From positions 1-32,895 of the forward strand of contig NZ_CALMGQ010000034.1 in NCBI RefSeq assembly GCF_937863595.1: a DNA stretch of 32,895 nucleotides. The letters run 5' to 3'. How positions within the stretch are numbered: position 1 is the first letter of the stretch; every line of letters begins with the position of its first letter. The notes below the pieces were generated by a model, which was not told the DNA's origin, made no database searches, and saw only the letters and a program-made list of their open reading frames with translations. The DNA comes from an uncultured Cytophaga sp. GTDB taxonomy: Bacteria > Bacteroidota > Bacteroidia > Cytophagales > Cytophagaceae. Shown here in pieces: positions 1 through 8,056 of this stretch. The position numbers were made by a program, and so were the translations under genes.

Positions 1-63
1 TTTAAGGTGGAAATTGCCTTTAAAACGGTCAACCTATATCAGGCATTGACAAGTAATAAGTAA
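1..63 (+). CDS. 3' end of an unidentified protein (partial)
   Basis: An open frame enters at the left edge in frame 1 and stops with TAA at 61-63, giving 20 C-terminal residues ending in LYQALTSNK. The product cannot be recognised from so short a tail. Only 3 nt separate its stop from the ATG of the next gene, so the two probably form one transcript. Confidence 0.5.
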   Translation, partial: FKVEIAFKTVNLYQALTSNK

Positions 64-66
64 GTT

Positions 67-435
67 ATGTGTTCTAGTCCTATTAGTTATGTTATAATAA
101 TGTTTTTTGTCTGCGTACTTATCATTAGTGCATGTGCCTCACACAAGAAAGCCGTCTATGTATTTCCTGAAGCGATGTCAAAATCAACTCAGGAGGAATA
201 TGCAAGGTTGAGTGAAAAAGGGCGGGTGTTGTATGAAATGAATTGCGCCAGTTGTCATACTAAAAAAATAAAAGGTAAAATGATTATTCCCGACTTTACC
301 CAAGAAGAAATGGGCGCATATTCCATTCGAATAGCAAATGAAATACATGAAGATAAGGTATCTGAAACGCATGTATCGGCAGAAGAATTGACTTTAATTA
401 CCTATTTTTTTACGTTTAAAAAGAAAAATAAATAA
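67..435 (+). CDS. Small c-type cytochrome-like lipoprotein
   Basis: The 122-residue product has a hydrophobic N-terminus ending in a lipobox-like IISAC (Cys23), so it is probably a lipoprotein. Residues around 60-64 read CASCH, the CxxCH motif that attaches heme c covalently. No other CxxCH is present, so this would be a mono-heme protein facing the periplasm. A Met ligand may be Met76 or Met83 in the segment after the heme site; this is a guess. An in-frame ATG at 100 could be the true start, but it would leave a signal peptide without basic residues. It follows the upstream partial gene by 3 nt. The electron-transfer partner is unknown. Confidence 0.7.
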   Translation: MCSSPISYVIIMFFVCVLIISACASHKKAVYVFPEAMSKSTQEEYARLSEKGRVLYEMNCASCHTKKIKGKMIIPDFTQEEMGAYSIRIANEIHEDKVSETHVSAEELTLITYFFTFKKKNK

Positions 436-660
436 TTCAGAATTTTCAAAATATAAATCTATCCTTCGTTTATGTAGTTTTATCCCTTCGTGCATTAATT
501 CACTCTAGATTCTTCGATAGACAATGGTATTGAATGGTTTCATTTAAAAATATCGAATGTGTGATTTTGCAGTCAAAAAGTACGTGTATTGAAATAGGCG
601 GAATTGAATTAAATACGTAATTCATTGTCATTCTGATTAAAAAAAGGTAATATTAATTAC

Positions 661-2010
661 ATGAAAGAATACTTCTACAAAAAACTTTCACAATTTGACT
701 ATCAAGAATTTCATCGCACGGCTTATCAACTGATTCCTTTGTGGGTTGCATCTGTATTGGTGGGTGTGGCGGCTGTATTATATGCGAAAAGTTTTATCTA
801 TGTTGAAGAAATCAGTACAGAGTTTTTAGGCACATATCCAGAAGCTGTCTTTATTGTAACACCTTTCGCTTTCTTATTATCTTGGTTTATTGTACAGTTT
901 TTTGCGCCTATGTCAGGCGGAAGCGGTATTCCACAAGTTATGGCTGCTGTAGAAATGGAAGGCAAATCGCCATTGAGCAAAAAATTATTGAATGTAAAAG
1001 TTTCCGTTGTAAAGGTCTTAAGTAGTCTGATTATGCTTGCAGGAGGCGGCGCAATTGGCCGAGAAGGACCTACCATACAAATATCCGCATCTATTTTTAG
1101 CTTTATGCACCATTCCTTGCCAGAAAAGTGGGAGAAGTTTAGTGCGCAATTGATGATATTAACAGGTGCTGCATCTGGCTTAGCTGCTGCTTTTAATACA
1201 CCACTTGGTGGAATTGTATTTGCAATTGAAGAACTAACACGGATACAATTTTCAAAGTTTAGAACAACCTTATTTGTTGCTGTTATTATATCTGGTATGA
1301 CGGCACAAGCAATGTTAGGCCCTTATTTGTATTTAGGATTTCCCAAATTACACATATCCGATTATTCGTTTTTATTGTGGGTAATACTTACAGCAATAAT
1401 CTCAGGTTTTTTAGGCGGCTTGTTTGGGAATTTAATCTTAACCATTCACCAATGGAAAAAAACATTTAAAACAATGCGAAAGCACATATTGGTAGTTATT
1501 GGATTTTCACTTGTATTTGCATCTATACACTATTTTTTGAATCATTCTATAGCTGGTTCTGGTAAAAGTGTATTAGAAAATTTGTTATTTATAGATAACA
1601 AGGATGTGAGCTTTACATTGATGGTTAGTCGGTTTTTAGGTCCTATATTGAGTTTTGGAAGTGGAGGCGCTGGAGGTATCTTTGCCCCATCGTTGAGTGC
1701 TGGCGGAACGATAGGCGCATTTATTGCTTATGTTGCAGATATTGCAACAGAACATACAAATCTGTTGGTATTAGCGGGTATGGTTGGTTTTTTAACCGGC
1801 GTTACCCATTCTCCATTTACATCGGCTATTCTTGTATTAGAGATGACGGATAGGCACTCTGTTATTTTTCATCTTATGTTAGCGGGTATGTTTGCGTACT
1901 TGGTTACCATGCTTGTAAATAAAAAATCGGTTTACGAGCATTTGAAAGAAGGATATTTAAAATCCTTCATAGAAAAAGAAAAGGGAAAAGAACTGGATCC
2001 TTCCTCTTAA
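661..2010 (+). CDS. ClC-family chloride channel or H+/Cl- antiporter
   Basis: The 449-residue polytopic membrane protein carries the ClC signatures in order. GSGIPQ lies at 87-92 (usual form GSGIPE), GREGP at 133-137 with the gating glutamate Glu135, FAIEE at 187-191 where the inner proton glutamate of ClC-ec1 lies, and GGIFAPS at about 338-344. Presence of both glutamates favours an antiporter over a passive channel, an inference from the E. coli protein. No C-terminal CBS domains follow, so it is the short bacterial type. The only oddity is Gln92 in place of Glu in the first anion-binding loop. It stands alone, with a 225-bp spacer upstream. Confidence 0.93.
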   Translation: MKEYFYKKLSQFDYQEFHRTAYQLIPLWVASVLVGVAAVLYAKSFIYVEEISTEFLGTYPEAVFIVTPFAFLLSWFIVQFFAPMSGGSGIPQVMAAVEMEGKSPLSKKLLNVKVSVVKVLSSLIMLAGGGAIGREGPTIQISASIFSFMHHSLPEKWEKFSAQLMILTGAASGLAAAFNTPLGGIVFAIEELTRIQFSKFRTTLFVAVIISGMTAQAMLGPYLYLGFPKLHISDYSFLLWVILTAIISGFLGGLFGNLILTIHQWKKTFKTMRKHILVVIGFSLVFASIHYFLNHSIAGSGKSVLENLLFIDNKDVSFTLMVSRFLGPILSFGSGGAGGIFAPSLSAGGTIGAFIAYVADIATEHTNLLVLAGMVGFLTGVTHSPFTSAILVLEMTDRHSVIFHLMLAGMFAYLVTMLVNKKSVYEHLKEGYLKSFIEKEKGKELDPSS

Positions 2011-2106
2011 TTTTTTGTTGGTGTAACACAAAATGGATATGTGTATATTGCACACCATTATGTGTTTTATACACATACAGTTAAAATTTACCTTTACACT
2101 ATTCAA

Positions 2107-3477
2107 ATGACTTTCTCTGAACTTGGTTTAAATAAAGAGCTGCTTCAATCGCTTGCAGAAAATAATATTTCAAAACCTACTGAAATTCAAGAAAAAGCGA
2201 TTCCATTTATTCTCAATTCGCGCACAAATTTGGTTGCAGTAGCACAGACAGGGACGGGCAAAACGGCAGCTTTTGGCTTGCCTATTTTGCAGCAGATTAA
2301 TCCTGCATTGCAACAGACACAAGTGTTAGTTTTGGTTCCGACGAGAGAGTTGGGGCAACAGGTAGCAAAAGACGTATTTGTTTTTTCTAGATATATCGTT
2401 CGAATTCATACGGAAGCGGTATTTGGTGGAAAGAAGATTGAAGAAAATATTAAAAAACTAGAAGTTCCGAGACATGTCTTGGTTGCTACTCCTGGACGCT
2501 TACTGGACCTGGTTTCAAGAAAGATAGTTGATTTGAGCTATTTGAAATTTTTGGTATTGGATGAAGCAGATGAAATGCTGAATATGGGTTTCGAACCCGA
2601 TATTGATAAAATTGTAGGCGTTTGTAAGCCAAATGTGCGCAAGTTGTTATTCACGTCGACCTTACCTTCAGGAATCAAGCAAATTGTGCGAAAGTATATG
2701 GGTGATGCGGTGGAAGAGATTCGTATAAAGCCCCAAGAATATATAAACCGAAACATCGAGCATCAATACATTGCCTATCAATACGGATATAAATTAGAAT
2801 ATTTAAAAGCATTTTTGTTATCTCACCCAAAGGATAGAGGTATTATTTTTTGTCGTACACAGGCAGCAGCAAAATTGCTAGGTCAACAGCTGAAGGGCTT
2901 GTCAATACTTACGGATTCATTGTACGGAGATTTAAATCAGTATGACCGTACAAAGGTTATGGCTGCATTTAAAGAAAGAAGAATTCAAGTATTGATTGCA
3001 ACGGACGTGGCGGCAAGAGGAATAGATGTACAAGATTTAAATTTCGTATTGCATTATCACTTGCCCGATAACGAAGCGCAATATGTAAACCGTAGTGGGC
3101 GTACAGCACGTGCAGGAAAAAAAGGGGATTCTATTTGTATGTTGCAAGAAGATGAAGTCTATCACAAAGACGATTTTGAAGACGCTTTGCGGATTAAGTT
3201 TGCGCCCATAAAATTAAATCCTGTTATTAATAAAGAGATAACTGAAATTATCACCTTAACAATTAATGTAGGGACGCGTCACGAACAAGATGCCGATTCC
3301 ATCAAAACATTTTTAATTACAAATTCGGGTGTAAAAGACGAAGCGATACAGCATGTGCTTGTGTACCGCGCACATGCAACGTTTGAAATGGATTCAAGAT
3401 ATAAAGATCAATTGATGCATAACATTCATCATACGAAACATTTCCATCAGAAGATTATAATTGAAAAAAAGTCATAA
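2107..3477 (+). CDS. DEAD-box ATP-dependent RNA helicase, DbpA-like C-terminus
   Basis: I start at ATG 2107 because the family's N-terminal F-x-x-L-G-L segment and Q motif (Gln28) begin there; a GTG at 2041 is in frame but adds unfamiliar sequence. The 456-residue protein has AQTGTGKT (46-53), VPTREL (78-82), TPGRLLDL, DEAD (152-155), IIFCRTQ, TDVAARGIDV (motif V) and NRSGRTAR (328-335). Two motifs deviate: motif III is TST instead of SAT, and motif VI starts with Asn instead of His. Residues from about 370 to the end look like the small DbpA-type RNA-binding domain that targets this subfamily to 23S rRNA, suggesting a role in ribosome assembly. It is convergent with the response regulator downstream. 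Confidence 0.92.
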   Translation: MTFSELGLNKELLQSLAENNISKPTEIQEKAIPFILNSRTNLVAVAQTGTGKTAAFGLPILQQINPALQQTQVLVLVPTRELGQQVAKDVFVFSRYIVRIHTEAVFGGKKIEENIKKLEVPRHVLVATPGRLLDLVSRKIVDLSYLKFLVLDEADEMLNMGFEPDIDKIVGVCKPNVRKLLFTSTLPSGIKQIVRKYMGDAVEEIRIKPQEYINRNIEHQYIAYQYGYKLEYLKAFLLSHPKDRGIIFCRTQAAAKLLGQQLKGLSILTDSLYGDLNQYDRTKVMAAFKERRIQVLIATDVAARGIDVQDLNFVLHYHLPDNEAQYVNRSGRTARAGKKGDSICMLQEDEVYHKDDFEDALRIKFAPIKLNPVINKEITEIITLTINVGTRHEQDADSIKTFLITNSGVKDEAIQHVLVYRAHATFEMDSRYKDQLMHNIHHTKHFHQKIIIEKKS

Positions 3478-3484
3478 GTTGGAA

Positions 3485-3540
3485 GTATTACGTTTTAAGA
3501 GTAGAAAATATTGAACATTCTTAATACGTAAAACATATTA
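3485..3540. repeat. Imperfect inverted repeat, CTTAAAAC/TACGTTTTAAG class
   Basis: The spacer between the convergent helicase and response regulator holds GTATTACGTTTTAAGA (3485-3500) facing TCTTAATACGTAAAACAT (from 3519). The same words recur in the arginine-cluster spacers. It could serve as a weak terminator hairpin, but there is no U-run. Confidence 0.45.
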
Positions 3541-3553
3541 TTTATTACCTGAG

Positions 3554-4183
3554 TCATACTAATTTTTCGGATATTGCTTTTGCAATCGCATCTTCTTTAT
3601 TGTTTACTTGTAGTTTCAAGTAAATATTTTTGATGTGAAATTTTATTGTATCGATTGAAAGATCCAATTGGCTTGCAATGGATTTATAGCTTTTGCCAAT
3701 AACGAGAAGTTGAAGCACAAGCTTTTCTTTTTCTGAAATGGGAGAAACGCGGGCTTTTTGAAATGAGGTCGTGACCATGCGTGCTATGTTTGCGCTCATC
3801 GGTGAACCTCCAGAGATTATTTCGTCGAGGGCATCTAGTAGCTCGGTGTGGCTCGAATTTTTTGTTAAATAACCCGTAGCCCCTACGCAGAGCGCATCAA
3901 ATACTCGCGCACTATTTTCGAATACGGTAATAATAATAATGTCCGTTTTAGGCAATAGGTTTTTAATGTGCTTTGTTCCTTCGATTCCACTGATGCCAGG
4001 CAGGTCTATGTCCATCAATACAATACGCGGATTTAAAGCGACAACTTTTAATAAAGCACTTTCACAATCCTCAAATGTTTCACTAACCCAATATTTTGAT
4101 GTGGAATTAATTAAAATCTGAAATCCCAATCGAATATCTGGATTGTCTTCAATGATGATAATGTCGTGTTTTAGTATATTCAT
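3554..4183 (-). CDS. NarL/LuxR-family response regulator
   Basis: The 209-residue protein has an N-terminal receiver domain with the acidic pair Glu12/Asp13, phospho-acceptor Asp58 in LMDIDLPG and the conserved Lys108. A C-terminal LuxR-type helix-turn-helix follows at about residues 145-200 (ISEKEKLVLQLL, then a recognition helix with SIDTIKFHIKNIYLKL). It should bind DNA as a dimer after phosphorylation by the kinase encoded 34 bp upstream on the same strand. A 17-bp dyad (4218-4234) lies in that gap, and a related dyad lies upstream of the divergent lipoprotein array, which is therefore a candidate target. Confidence 0.93.
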   Translation of the reverse strand: MNILKHDIIIIEDNPDIRLGFQILINSTSKYWVSETFEDCESALLKVVALNPRIVLMDIDLPGISGIEGTKHIKNLLPKTDIIIITVFENSARVFDALCVGATGYLTKNSSHTELLDALDEIISGGSPMSANIARMVTTSFQKARVSPISEKEKLVLQLLVIGKSYKSIASQLDLSIDTIKFHIKNIYLKLQVNNKEDAIAKAISEKLV

Positions 4184-4217
4184 AATACAATATTCAGAAT
4201 ATAAATAAATGATTCCG

Positions 4218-4234
4218 CTACCACATTTGGGTAG
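4218..4234. promoter_or_regulatory. 17-bp dyad CTACC-N7-GGTAG, candidate operator
   Basis: The + strand reads CTACCACATTTGGGTAG. It overlaps the kinase stop codon and sits just ahead of the response-regulator start. It shares length and arms with the dyad at 5565-5581, so both may be sites for the same regulator. Confidence 0.35.
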
Positions 4235-5486
4235 GTAAGGGTATTTTTAGGGTAAATACAGAACCTTGTTTGTTTGTATCAATATCTAAGCCTATTTTAT
4301 ATTTTTCAGATCTGCGAAGCATATTGTTCAAGCCGCGTTTTTGTACCTGTATCAAATCAAATCCACATCCATTATCCGTGATTCTAAGAACAATGAATCC
4401 TTCTATAAATGCCAATTGTAATTTTACTTCATCGCATGTAGCGTGTTTAGCAGCATTCGTCATGATTTCTTTGCAAATGAATAATACCTGTCTGCCAACG
4501 ATAGGGTCAATGCGCATGATTGTTTCTTCGGGGATAGAGCATTCAGATAAAAAATTAATGTTTATTTTGCTAAAGAAACTTTCGCCAAATTCACGTAAGT
4601 AAATGTATAATTCAAGCACATAGTCGTGTTTAAAATCAATGGACCAAATAAAATCTTTGGTGCCTTCATATAATTCCTTCGCATGGATATTAATACTATG
4701 CAGCATCTCTTTTGTTTCTGGTGTTGCATTTGAGTCTACATTTTGCAAGGCTATTGCTTGCGATAATATGGATATGCTCGCTAACTTATTGCCCATTTCA
4801 TCGTGAAAATCTTTTGCTAACGATTGTCGAATAAGACTTAACTCCGTTGTTTTTTCTTCTAGCATATTTTCCAACGATTGAATTTTGTCTTTAGAAAGCT
4901 CTTCTATTTTTTTATTTGCAGCTGTTAAAGAGCGCGCAAACGTAATAAGTAAAGAAAGTATAAGAACGGTGACAAATGTTAATGTTAAGAAGTTATTGAT
5001 GTTGCTATGCGACAGGATATATTCTTTATATCGCGCTTCTTTTTCTGGGATGGCATGTTCTATATAAAATAAGTACGTGTAAAAAATAATAGAAAATATT
5101 CCTCCAATAATGCCTACTCTGTAATCGATAAAAATTGTTTGAGAGATTAGACATACAAAAATCCAAACAACTTCCACGGAATAAATACCTCCCGTATGAT
5201 AGATACTGATCATTATAGGTGGGTATGAAATTAATGCAATGAAACCAATGATGTAAATGATTTTTTGTACATATCTGCCAAGATATATGCCTGCAATAAA
5301 AAGACCTCCGAAAATTAAGTTTGTTGAATTTTTAATTGTATCCTCTGGGTAGGCAACCCAGAAGTATATAAAATAGGGTATTAGGAAGGCTCCAATAGTA
5401 CACATGGCCCATGTGTATATCAATGCTTTCTTATAATCAGGATGGGAAGGATTTTGAAGCGTAGGGTGAATTAAAAATCGAAGCAT
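4218..5486 (-). CDS. Membrane sensor histidine kinase, HisKA_3/NarX-like
   Basis: The 422-residue protein starts with about six hydrophobic segments (residues 22-185), with no obvious extracellular sensor domain, so it may sense within the membrane. A coiled-coil linker (190-220) leads to the DHp motif LAKDFHDEMGNKLASI with phospho-acceptor His228. The ATPase domain has N-box KEIMTNAAKHA (Asn344) and G-box DNGCGFD (371-377). This arrangement is typical of kinases paired with NarL-type regulators, and the regulator gene lies directly downstream. The gene diverges from the lipoprotein array that begins at 5637. The stimulus is unknown. Confidence 0.93.
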   Translation of the reverse strand: MLRFLIHPTLQNPSHPDYKKALIYTWAMCTIGAFLIPYFIYFWVAYPEDTIKNSTNLIFGGLFIAGIYLGRYVQKIIYIIGFIALISYPPIMISIYHTGGIYSVEVVWIFVCLISQTIFIDYRVGIIGGIFSIIFYTYLFYIEHAIPEKEARYKEYILSHSNINNFLTLTFVTVLILSLLITFARSLTAANKKIEELSKDKIQSLENMLEEKTTELSLIRQSLAKDFHDEMGNKLASISILSQAIALQNVDSNATPETKEMLHSINIHAKELYEGTKDFIWSIDFKHDYVLELYIYLREFGESFFSKININFLSECSIPEETIMRIDPIVGRQVLFICKEIMTNAAKHATCDEVKLQLAFIEGFIVLRITDNGCGFDLIQVQKRGLNNMLRRSEKYKIGLDIDTNKQGSVFTLKIPLPTQMW

Positions 5487-5564
5487 ATCTATTATATAAC
5501 TTATTGTATCTGCAAATATAGGAATAAAATTATGGATGAATAAAGTGAATATTTTAGCATATAC

Positions 5565-5581
5565 CTACCCGTTTCGGGTAG
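5565..5581. promoter_or_regulatory. Perfect 17-bp dyad CTACCCG-ttt-CGGGTAG
   Basis: Perfect 7-bp arms with a 3-nt centre lie in the divergent spacer between the kinase gene (start 5486) and the first lipoprotein gene (start 5637). The position, 23 bp ahead of a TACTTTTG promoter element, suits a transcription-factor operator, possibly for the neighbouring LuxR-type regulator. Confidence 0.45.
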
Positions 5582-5603
5582 TAAAATAGATGTGAAATAA
5601 CGA

Positions 5604-5611
5604 TACTTTTG
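5604..5611 (+). promoter_or_regulatory. Candidate Bacteroidota -7 element TACTTTTG
   Basis: TACTTTTG matches the TAnnTTTG -7 consensus of the Bacteroidota primary sigma factor. It lies 26 bp before the ATG at 5637. A clear TTTG -33 box at the usual distance was not found, so the upstream dyad may mark an activator-dependent promoter. Confidence 0.4.
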
Positions 5612-5636
5612 TGATATAATTAAAACACTATTCGGT

Positions 5637-6056
5637 ATGAAAAAAGCATACAAAATTATTTTCTCGATCTTATTTATTTCGAGTTTCCTTTTTTCTTCTT
5701 GCAAAAAGAAAGAAGACCCAGCGCCTATTATTACTAATGCCGCACCTGCATTTATTCCACAAGCAACAACAAGTAAAACTACATTTCCAGGATATAGTAC
5801 GGATTGGCGATTAACAAATATAGTACGCGATGCCGAAGGCGATTCTTGGACGGTTACTAGCGTTACAAGTTCCAATACAGCCATTGTAACAACAGGATTA
5901 GCTACAGATGCCGTTAACAACCCCGAGCAAAGTATTTTTTACTCAGGTGTAAGTCTTGGCACTGCAACGTTAAGTATTGTTGTTACAGATAGCAGAGGTG
6001 CTTCCAATACACTTACGGCAACGGTTACAGTGGTGCCTAATCCGAGTAGCTTTTAA
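5637..6056 (+). CDS. Lipoprotein with one DxxGDxW repeat domain (array copy 1, truncated)
   Basis: The 139-residue product has a signal peptide ending in SSC (Cys22) followed by Lys-Lys-Lys, typical of Bacteroidota lipoproteins. After a Pro/Thr-rich linker comes one Ig-like beta domain with RDAEGDSWTVTSVTSSNT, the signature shared by all copies in this array. Copies 2-4 have two such domains and 246-250 residues; this one stops after the first. In the same frame after the stop, positions 6057-6257 encode a remnant of a second domain, so the gene appears shortened. A surface adhesive or matrix role is plausible but not shown. Confidence 0.75.
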   Translation: MKKAYKIIFSILFISSFLFSSCKKKEDPAPIITNAAPAFIPQATTSKTTFPGYSTDWRLTNIVRDAEGDSWTVTSVTSSNTAIVTTGLATDAVNNPEQSIFYSGVSLGTATLSIVVTDSRGASNTLTATVTVVPNPSSF

Positions 6057-6257
6057 ACAAAAGGAGCGTTGTTTTATCGTAGCTATTCAAATATATGTAC
6101 TGATAGCGATAGTAGGGTGGGCTTGATTTCTGTTGCATATGGTGATGGCACAGCGGTATTGTGCATTGTGCTTACCACCTCGGATGGTGCACAACGAACA
6201 ATTTCTGCACAAGTAACGATTTACCCAAAAGGAGCTAAATTTGGCGGTCCCAAGTAA
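6057..6257 (+). pseudogene. Remnant second domain of array copy 1
   Basis: Reading on in frame after the TAA at 6054-6056 gives an uninterrupted 66-codon stretch to a TAA at 6255-6257. Its second half, GDGTAVLCIVLTTSDGAQR followed by TISAQVTIYP, matches the end of the repeat domain in the neighbours (GTATLSIVVTDSRG...LTATVTVVP). The conserved DxxGDxW half is missing or unrecognisable. I read this as the decayed second domain of the preceding lipoprotein. A TTG near 6070 could in principle start a short peptide, but there is no signal peptide. Confidence 0.55.
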
Positions 6258-6297
6258 TATTTCCATTTTTTTAACGTGCAATTGTTGTCTTGTATGT

Positions 6298-6357
6298 ATG
6301 CTTGATACTAAACTGTCAAGCATGCGTACGTGCACGTGTCTTTTATTCAATAGACAC
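6298..6357 (+). terminator. Two small hairpins, possible weak terminator
   Basis: ATGCTTGA (6298-6305) pairs with TCAAGCAT (6316-6323), and GTGTCT (6336-6341) pairs with AGACAC (6352-6357), followed by a broken T-rich run. They lie between array copies 1 and 2 and may end the first transcript or punctuate it. Confidence 0.3.
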
Positions 6358-6383
6358 TCTTTAAATTTTATAACAAACATAAT

Positions 6384-7136
6384 ATGAAAAAATTAATTTC
6401 CCTTACATTATTTGTAGCAGCGCTATCATTATTCATTTCTTGCAAGAAAAAAGAAGAAGACCCAACGCCTGTAGCCACAACTACTACAACACCTACTCCT
6501 CCTGCAGTTAACCAATCATCAGCTACTGCACCTTCGCTGGTGGCTGGCGTAGACACAGCCATTTTTGATTACACGGTTAACTACCGTACGGAAGGTGTAT
6601 ATCTTGGGTTTATAGTTACAGATCCGCAGGGTGATTCTTGGTCTATCACCAATATAACGAGCTCGAATACCAATGTTGCGACAGCTCGAATTGTTGCTAA
6701 CAAAGATTTTGATTGGACGGCATTATCTGTAGGTACTACAACATTATCCGTTACGGTAGCCGATGCTACTGGAAATGCAAATATTATTTACTTTACATTA
6801 ACCGTAACGTATGATGATGCACCAACTTTAAACCCTAGCATAACTACTGAATTTGATTTACCTGTAGGGTCAGAGCTTACGTGGAATTTGTCAGACAAAA
6901 TAACAGATGCGCAGGGTGATGTTTGGTCCATTACGAATGTAGCAGTAAATAATGCAACGTATGCAACTGTCTCATTGGGTGCTAATACCAAAACAATAAG
7001 TGTTACAGGATTATCTGCGGGAGATGCCGTTGTGGGTATAACAGCAACAGATGCTAATAATAACAGCAATACGTATTATGCAACCGTTCATGTTATAGCA
7101 GCAGCAGCACCAATAGGCGCTACGCAGAATCCGTAA
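6384..7136 (+). CDS. Lipoprotein with two DxxGDxW repeat domains (array copy 2)
   Basis: A 250-residue protein with lipobox SLFISC (Cys20), Lys-Lys-Lys, acidic residues and a Thr/Pro linker. Two beta-sandwich-like domains follow, about 50-145 and 148-240, each with the array signature (TDPQGDSWSITNITSSNT and TDAQGDVWSITNVAV). The pattern recalls cadherin-like or bacterial Ig-like domains, with Asp/Gly loops that could bind calcium; this is inferred. The first ~155 nt are nearly identical to those of copy 3, marking recent duplication or gene conversion. Outer-membrane anchoring is expected. No enzyme motif is present. Confidence 0.8.
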   Translation: MKKLISLTLFVAALSLFISCKKKEEDPTPVATTTTTPTPPAVNQSSATAPSLVAGVDTAIFDYTVNYRTEGVYLGFIVTDPQGDSWSITNITSSNTNVATARIVANKDFDWTALSVGTTTLSVTVADATGNANIIYFTLTVTYDDAPTLNPSITTEFDLPVGSELTWNLSDKITDAQGDVWSITNVAVNNATYATVSLGANTKTISVTGLSAGDAVVGITATDANNNSNTYYATVHVIAAAAPIGATQNP

Positions 7137-7161
7137 TAGTTGAGCTAAACAGAGACACAAC

Positions 7162-7178
7162 CCACCAATTTTTGGTAG
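7162..7178. promoter_or_regulatory. Degenerate 17-bp dyad CCACC-N7-GGTAG
   Basis: CCACCAATTTTTGGTAG in the spacer before array copy 3 resembles the CTACC-N7-GGTAG dyads at 4218 and 5565, with one arm mismatch. Similar spacing makes it a possible third site for the same regulator. Confidence 0.25.
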
Positions 7179-7235
7179 TACTACAAGCCTTACGAACACC
7201 TAGTTTTACATAACAGATTTTATAAAATAATACTC

Positions 7236-7985
7236 ATGAAAAAATTAATCGGCCTTACGCTATTTGTAGCAGCGCTATCGTTATTCACTTCTTGCAAGAA
7301 AAAAGAAGAAGACCCAACGCCTGTAGCCACAACTACTACGACTACTCCTCCTGCAGTTAACCAACCATCGACTACGGCACCTTCGCTTATTCCTGGGACC
7401 AATACAACCTTGTCTATTTACACCGGAGCTGCCAATGAAGGTTATCTGGATTTGGATAGCGATGTATTACTTGATCCGCAGGGTGATCATTGGTCCATTA
7501 CAAGTGTCACGAGTTCTAATACCAATGTTGCTACTGTTGCGATTGACGGTACTCAAGCAATTTCTTATGTTGGAATAGCTGCAGGTACTGTAACCCTTAC
7601 TGTTACCGTAGCCGATGTTGATGGCAATTCAAATGTAATCACATTTACCTTAACTGTAGCAAATGAACCTGTAGTTGCAAATACACCACCTACTCTAAAT
7701 GCAAACGCCAATACAACCTTTAATATCCCTTCTAATCCAAATGAGACGACTTCTTGGGATTTGTCGAATGTTGTAACCGATGCAGATGGCGATAGATGGT
7801 TTGTTATTTCTGCAACGAGCTCGGATGAGAACTTATTTACCACTACTGTTGGGCCGTCAACGGTTAATTTTAGTGCTAGCGGGCAGTACACAGGAAACGG
7901 TACTGTTACAGTAACGGTTCAAGATGTACATTCAAACAGAAATACCTTTACTGCTTCTGTAACTGTTTATCAAGTTAATTATTAG
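7236..7985 (+). CDS. Lipoprotein with two DxxGDxW repeat domains (array copy 3)
   Basis: A 249-residue paralogue with lipobox SLFTSC (Cys20) and the same KKKEEDPTPVATTTTT linker as copy 2. Domain 1 carries LDPQGDHWSITSVTSSNT and domain 2 TDADGDRWFVISATSSDEN. Divergence from copy 2 is concentrated in the body of the domains while the leader is nearly unchanged, consistent with an exchanged or conserved secretion module and a diversifying exposed part. A 99-bp spacer separates it from copy 2. Its function is unknown; structural, adhesive or carbohydrate contact roles are possibilities only. Confidence 0.8.
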   Translation: MKKLIGLTLFVAALSLFTSCKKKEEDPTPVATTTTTTPPAVNQPSTTAPSLIPGTNTTLSIYTGAANEGYLDLDSDVLLDPQGDHWSITSVTSSNTNVATVAIDGTQAISYVGIAAGTVTLTVTVADVDGNSNVITFTLTVANEPVVANTPPTLNANANTTFNIPSNPNETTSWDLSNVVTDADGDRWFVISATSSDENLFTTTVGPSTVNFSASGQYTGNGTVTVTVQDVHSNRNTFTASVTVYQVNY

Positions 7986-8056
7986 GGCGACATCATTTTT
8001 TTATACGGCTCGTTTATGCAATAGAAACTTTAATAATAGATAAACTTGTATTACAC

